Shown here: positions 61,001 through 64,000 of the stretch, piece by piece | Position numbering within the stretch: position 1 is the stretch's first letter | Layout: every line of letters starts with the position of its first letter | Assembly: GCF_036010325.1 (NCBI RefSeq) | Contig: NZ_CP108549.1 | Span: 6,448,001 to 6,512,000 of the forward strand | DNA from: Streptomyces sp. NBC_01210 | GTDB taxonomy: Bacteria > Actinomycetota > Actinomycetes > Streptomycetales > Streptomycetaceae | DNA: 64,000 nt | Reading direction: 5' to 3' | Program-made: the position numbers and the translations under genes | Notes under the pieces: generated by a model | Told to the model about the DNA's origin: nothing | The model's input: the letters and a program-made list of their open reading frames with translations, nothing else | The model's database searches: none

Positions 61001-61216
61001 GTGGCGGACATCGAAGAGGCGCGCAGGGCGTTCGAGCGCTACGACCTGGACGGCGACGGCCTGATCACGGCAAGCGAGTACAAGAGCGTGATGGCTCAGC
61101 TGGGCGACTTCCATGTCACCGAGACGGTCGCCGAGGCAGTGATCAAGACGAAGGACGCCAACGGCGACGGTCAGCTGACCTTCGACGAATTCTGGGCCTC
61201 GCTCAACAAGGCCTGA
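61001..61216 (+). CDS. cabB: Small EF-hand calcium-binding protein
   Basis: A 71-residue protein with two canonical EF-hands: loop 1 at residues 15-26 (DLDGDGLITASE) and loop 2 at 52-63 (DANGDGQLTFDE), each with acidic residues at positions 1, 3, 5 and 12 or their usual substitutes. The GTG at 61001 is chosen because AAGGAGG lies at 60984-60990, which is after the earlier ATG at 60977. It resembles S. coelicolor CabB, which lies in the same neighbourhood as I remember. It probably senses or buffers calcium in the cytoplasm; the partner is unknown. Confidence 0.9.
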   Translation: MADIEEARRAFERYDLDGDGLITASEYKSVMAQLGDFHVTETVAEAVIKTKDANGDGQLTFDEFWASLNKA

Positions 61217-61334
61217 ACAGAACTGAGCAGGACCTGAACAGAGCTGCTCAGGGCCTGAACAGGGCCTCGTCAGGCCTGCGCAAGGTCTGACGCACCGGAG
61301 CGGCTCCCCGGCCCGGCCGGGGACCGCCCGGATT

Positions 61335-61727
61335 TCATCCGTCCTGCGCCGCCAGAGCCTCGTCCAGCGTCGGCAGCGTACGGAACACGTCCAGCACGCC
61401 GCCCGCCCTGAAGACGCGCAGAGTCGCGGGCCGGGAGCAGACCACCCACAGCCGGCCGCCGAACTCCGTGGTGCGCCGTCGGGCCCGGCAGAGCAGCGCC
61501 AGCCCGGAGCAGTCGAAGAACTCGACATGCGTCAGATCGACGATCACCTCGTGGGCGCGCACCGCGGTGACCACATCGAGATAGGCGCCGATCAGCGTGA
61601 CTGCGGCGATATCGATCTCGCCATGGAGCTCGACGACGGTACGTTCCTGGCGCCGGTACACCCGCCCGTACGGTCTCGGGAGCGGGACGAGTAACTCGTA
61701 CGGCGTGGACGTCAGCCCCTCGGACAT
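61335..61727 (-). CDS. STAS-domain anti-sigma-factor antagonist
   Basis: A 130-residue protein with one STAS domain: VVELHGEIDIAAVTLIGAYL, VIVDLTHVEFFDCSGLALL and GGRLWVVCSRPATLRVFRAGG. The serine in DCSG is the residue phosphorylated in SpoIIAA/RsbV-type proteins. The ATG at 61727 has AAGGAG eight bases upstream. It should bind an RsbW-like kinase such as the GHKL proteins that abound in Streptomyces; a specific partner is not adjacent. Confidence 0.92.
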   Translation of the reverse strand: MSEGLTSTPYELLVPLPRPYGRVYRRQERTVVELHGEIDIAAVTLIGAYLDVVTAVRAHEVIVDLTHVEFFDCSGLALLCRARRRTTEFGGRLWVVCSRPATLRVFRAGGVLDVFRTLPTLDEALAAQDG

Positions 61728-61893
61728 TACGGTGTCTCCTTGCTGCGTCGAGCCCGATCTGGTCACTGGGGGCTTAGGTGAACAGGCTGTGAGATTAATG
61801 CGGACATGGGGGCCCGCGGAGGAGAAGAAACGTTCGGAGCTCGGAAAACTCACGCTTGTGGGTGAATCTGTGTGAACTGCCTTGACGTGCGGC

Positions 61894-61922
61894 GTTCTTG
61901 GTCCGTGGAGACGACCAAGAAC
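61894..61922 (-). terminator. Probable terminator after sdaA
   Basis: GTTCTTGGT and ACCAAGAAC are perfect 9-bp arms with an 11-base loop, 51 bases beyond the sdaA stop on the minus strand. Confidence 0.6.
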
Positions 61923-61972
61923 CGATGAGGCTCAGCCCTCGACGGCCGGTTCAGCCCTCGACGGTCCGCGGC

Positions 61973-63340
61973 TCAGCACTCGATGATGTTCACCGCGAGG
62001 CCGCCGCGCGCGGTCTCCTTGTACTTCACCGACATGTCCGCACCGGTTTCCTTCATGGTCTTGATGACCTTGTCGAGCGAGACCTTGTGGCTGCCGTCGC
62101 CGCGCATCGCCATCTTCGCCGCCGTCACGGCCTTGACCGCCGCCATGCCATTGCGCTCGATGCACGGGATCTGCACCAGGCCGCCGACCGGGTCGCAGGT
62201 CAGGCCGAGGTTGTGCTCCATACCGATCTCGGCGGCGTTCTCGACCTGCTCGGGGGTGCCGCCGAGCACCTCGGCCAGCGCGCCGGCGGCCATCGAGCAG
62301 GCGGAGCCGACCTCGCCCTGGCAGCCGACCTCGGCGCCGGAAATCGAGGCGTTCTCCTTGAAGAGCATGCCGATCGCGCCGGCGGCGAGCAGGAAGCGGA
62401 CCACGCCGTCCTCGTCGGCGCCGGGCACGAAGTTCATGTAGTAGTGCAGCACGGCCGGGATGATGCCCGCGGCGCCGTTGGTGGGTGCGGTGACAACGCG
62501 GCCGCCCGCGGCGTTCTCCTCGTTCACGGCCATCGCGTACAGCGTGATCCACTCCATGGAGCGGGCCAGCGCATCGCCCTCGGCGCGGAGCTGGCGGGCG
62601 GAGTTGGCCGCGCGGCGGCGGACCTTGAGGCCGCCGGGCAGGATGCCCTCGCGGGACATACCGCGCGAGACGCAGGCCTGCATGACCCGCCAGATCTCCA
62701 GCAGACCCTCGCGGATCTCGTCCTCGGAGCGCCAGGCCTTCTCGTTCTCCAGCATCAGCGCGGAGATCGAAAGACCGGTCTCCTGAGCCAGCCGAAGCAG
62801 CTCGTCGCCCGTGCGGAACGGGTACTTCAGCGCGGTGTCGTCGAGCTTGATCCGGTCCTCGCCGACGGCGTCCTCGTCGACCACGAAGCCGCCGCCCACC
62901 GAGTAGTACGTCTTCTCCAGGACGAGTGCGCCCTGGGCGTCGTACGCGAAGATCGTCATCCCGTTGGCGTGGTACGGCAGCGCCTTGCGGCGGTGCAGGA
63001 TCAGATCCTTGTCGAAGTCGAAGTCGATCTCGTGCATACCGAGCAGATTGATCCGGCGGCCGGTGCGGATGCGCTCGACCTGGGCGTCCGCGGTCTCGAC
63101 GTCGACGGTACGGGGAGAGTTGCCTTCAAGGCCGAGCAGGACGGCCTTCGGGGTGCCGTGGCCGTGGCCGGTCGCGCCCAGCGAACCGTAGAGCTCGGCA
63201 CGTACGGCGGCGGTGTGGGCCATCAGGCCCTCGTTCTTGAGCCGCCGCGCGAACAGGGCGGCCGCGCGCATCGGGCCGACCGTATGGGAGCTGGACGGGC
63301 CTATGCCGATCGAGAACAGGTCGAAGACCGAGATGGCCAC
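61973..63340 (-). CDS. sdaA: L-serine ammonia-lyase, iron-sulfur type
   Basis: A 455-residue enzyme converting L-serine to pyruvate and ammonia with a 4Fe-4S cluster. It is the single-chain form with the beta-like part first ([20 protein letters not shown]) and the alpha-like part after about residue 170. Cysteines for the cluster are in [32 protein letters not shown]. The C-terminal Cys (NIIEC) is the known flexible-tail residue that can occupy the site. The start is GTG 63340, with GGAG upstream. It follows glyA on the same strand, so serine-glycine metabolism genes lie together. Confidence 0.95.
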   Translation of the reverse strand: MAISVFDLFSIGIGPSSSHTVGPMRAAALFARRLKNEGLMAHTAAVRAELYGSLGATGHGHGTPKAVLLGLEGNSPRTVDVETADAQVERIRTGRRINLLGMHEIDFDFDKDLILHRRKALPYHANGMTIFAYDAQGALVLEKTYYSVGGGFVVDEDAVGEDRIKLDDTALKYPFRTGDELLRLAQETGLSISALMLENEKAWRSEDEIREGLLEIWRVMQACVSRGMSREGILPGGLKVRRRAANSARQLRAEGDALARSMEWITLYAMAVNEENAAGGRVVTAPTNGAAGIIPAVLHYYMNFVPGADEDGVVRFLLAAGAIGMLFKENASISGAEVGCQGEVGSACSMAAGALAEVLGGTPEQVENAAEIGMEHNLGLTCDPVGGLVQIPCIERNGMAAVKAVTAAKMAMRGDGSHKVSLDKVIKTMKETGADMSVKYKETARGGLAVNIIEC

Positions 63341-63431
63341 GGAAGACTCCTAGAGGGGTTGGTAGACGCCGTTGTCTGCCGAGGTGGTGCAGAGGGCGGT
63401 GCGGGGGCGATACCAAGGCGGTACCTGGTGC

Positions 63432-63469
63432 GGGGCACCGCACGCACTGTCCAGTGTGCGCGGCGCCCC
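63432..63469 (-). terminator. Terminator between glyA and sdaA
   Basis: GGGGCACCGCACGCACTG and its near complement CAGTGTGCGCGGCGCCCC form a long stem with three mismatches, 27 bases past the glyA stop. No T tract follows. Confidence 0.65.
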
Positions 63470-63495
63470 GTCGGTTCGTACAAAAGCGTACGTAA

Positions 63496-64000
63496 TTACT
63501 TCAGGCCGGGGTAAAGCGGGTGCTTCGCGGCCAGGGCCGAGACCCGGGCGCTCAGCGCCTCCGTGTCGTACGACGGCTTCAGCGCCTCGGCGATGATGTC
63601 GGCGACCTCACGGAAGTCCTCGTCCTGGAAACCGCGGGTGGCCAGCGCCGGGGTGCCGATCCGCAGACCCGAGGTGACCATCGGCGGCCGCGGGTCGTTC
63701 GGGATCGCGTTGCGGTTGACCGTGATGCCCACCTCGTGGAGGCGGTCCTCGGCCTGCTGGCCGTCCAGCTCGGAGTTGCGCAGGTCGACCAGGACCAGGT
63801 GCACATCCGTACCGCCGGACAGGACGGAGACGCCGTGCTCGGTCACATCGGCCTGGACGAGACGCTCGGCGAGGATACGGGCGCCGTTCAGCGTGCGCTG
63901 CTGGCGCTCCTTGAACTCCTCGGTCGCCGCGACCTTGAAGGAGACCGCCTTCGCCGCGATGACGTGCTCCAGCGGACCGCCCTGCTGACCGGGGAAGACC
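63496..64000 (-). CDS. glyA: Serine hydroxymethyltransferase, 3' part
   Basis: The last 167 codons or so of a PLP enzyme that interconverts serine and glycine while charging tetrahydrofolate. Readable parts are [48 protein letters not shown] and [15 protein letters not shown], all typical of the C-terminal domain. The PLP-binding lysine and the start lie beyond the right edge, so only the 3' end is here. It is followed by a stem-loop and then sdaA. Confidence 0.95.
   Translation of the reverse strand, partial: VFPGQQGGPLEHVIAAKAVSFKVAATEEFKERQQRTLNGARILAERLVQADVTEHGVSVLSGGTDVHLVLVDLRNSELDGQQAEDRLHEVGITVNRNAIPNDPRPPMVTSGLRIGTPALATRGFQDEDFREVADIIAEALKPSYDTEALSARVSALAAKHPLYPGLK

Noticed and set aside
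61217..61330. CCTGAACAG repeats after cabB as a small CDS or array
   Set aside because: Imperfect repeats without an open frame with a start; probably slipped sequence before the convergent STAS gene.
63341..63495. Riboswitch (for example glycine) upstream of sdaA
   Set aside because: The sequence is a long GC stem with the features of a terminator after glyA; no conserved riboswitch core was recognised.

Overview
The window is high-GC actinobacterial DNA, almost certainly a Streptomyces chromosome. Many starts are GTG or TTG, genes are often coupled by ATGA/GTGA overlaps, sugar importers lack their own ATPase, and TTA codons are rare. From memory, gene content and order match the S. coelicolor glgB-to-glyA neighbourhood (about SCO5440-SCO5470). 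No rRNA, tRNA, IS element or CRISPR array was seen.

Layout: (1) 1-8.4 kb: an XRE regulator, a sugar ABC importer (binding lipoprotein plus two permeases), and a DcuS/CitA-type two-component system divergent from a DctA dicarboxylate carrier. (2) 8.5-16 kb: an ArsR regulator, two decayed loci (the tail of a DHA2 transporter; a head-to-head scar with half of an Lrp regulator), a secreted GH16 glucanase with a DUF1996 protein, an imine-reductase-like enzyme, a MerR-thioredoxin pair and a Tat-exported glucuronyl C5-epimerase-like protein. (3) 16-18.5 kb: a HelR-type RNA polymerase-recycling ATPase. (4) 18.6-26.4 kb: the glgE-treS-mak-glgB operon of the GlgE alpha-glucan pathway; glgP is at 34.4 kb and glgX at 48.8 kb. 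(5) 26.5-34.3 kb: a cassette lying between glgE and glgP. It holds an NmrA-like reductase, an AraC regulator, and a four-gene run of HpaB-like hydroxylase, DHA2 exporter with a TTA codon, PrnB-family (DUF1864) heme-dioxygenase-like protein and PhzS-like flavoprotein. This looks like an uncharacterised aromatic or tryptophan-derived pathway. (6) 37-54 kb: an alginate-lyase-family protein, an M4 protease, a GntR-TetR fusion regulator with a divergent DHA2 exporter, a zinc alcohol dehydrogenase, a heterodimeric ABC exporter, glgX and two tandem L,D-transpeptidase lipoproteins. (7) 54-64 kb: enoyl-CoA hydratase, a TTA-containing GHKL ATPase, a divergent deacetylase with a beta-propeller lipoprotein, a cyclodipeptide synthase-P450 operon closely resembling M. 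tuberculosis Rv2275-Rv2276 (mycocyclosin), a GNAT, an EF-hand protein, a STAS protein, sdaA and the 3' part of glyA.

The GlgE genes form one pathway: TreS makes maltose from trehalose, maltokinase phosphorylates it, GlgE polymerises maltose-1-phosphate, GlgB branches the polymer, and GlgP with GlgX degrade it. The two candidate specialised-metabolism loci, 28.9-34.3 kb and 58.1-60.0 kb, are the most interesting parts. All assignments come from reading the sequence; nothing was searched or computed.
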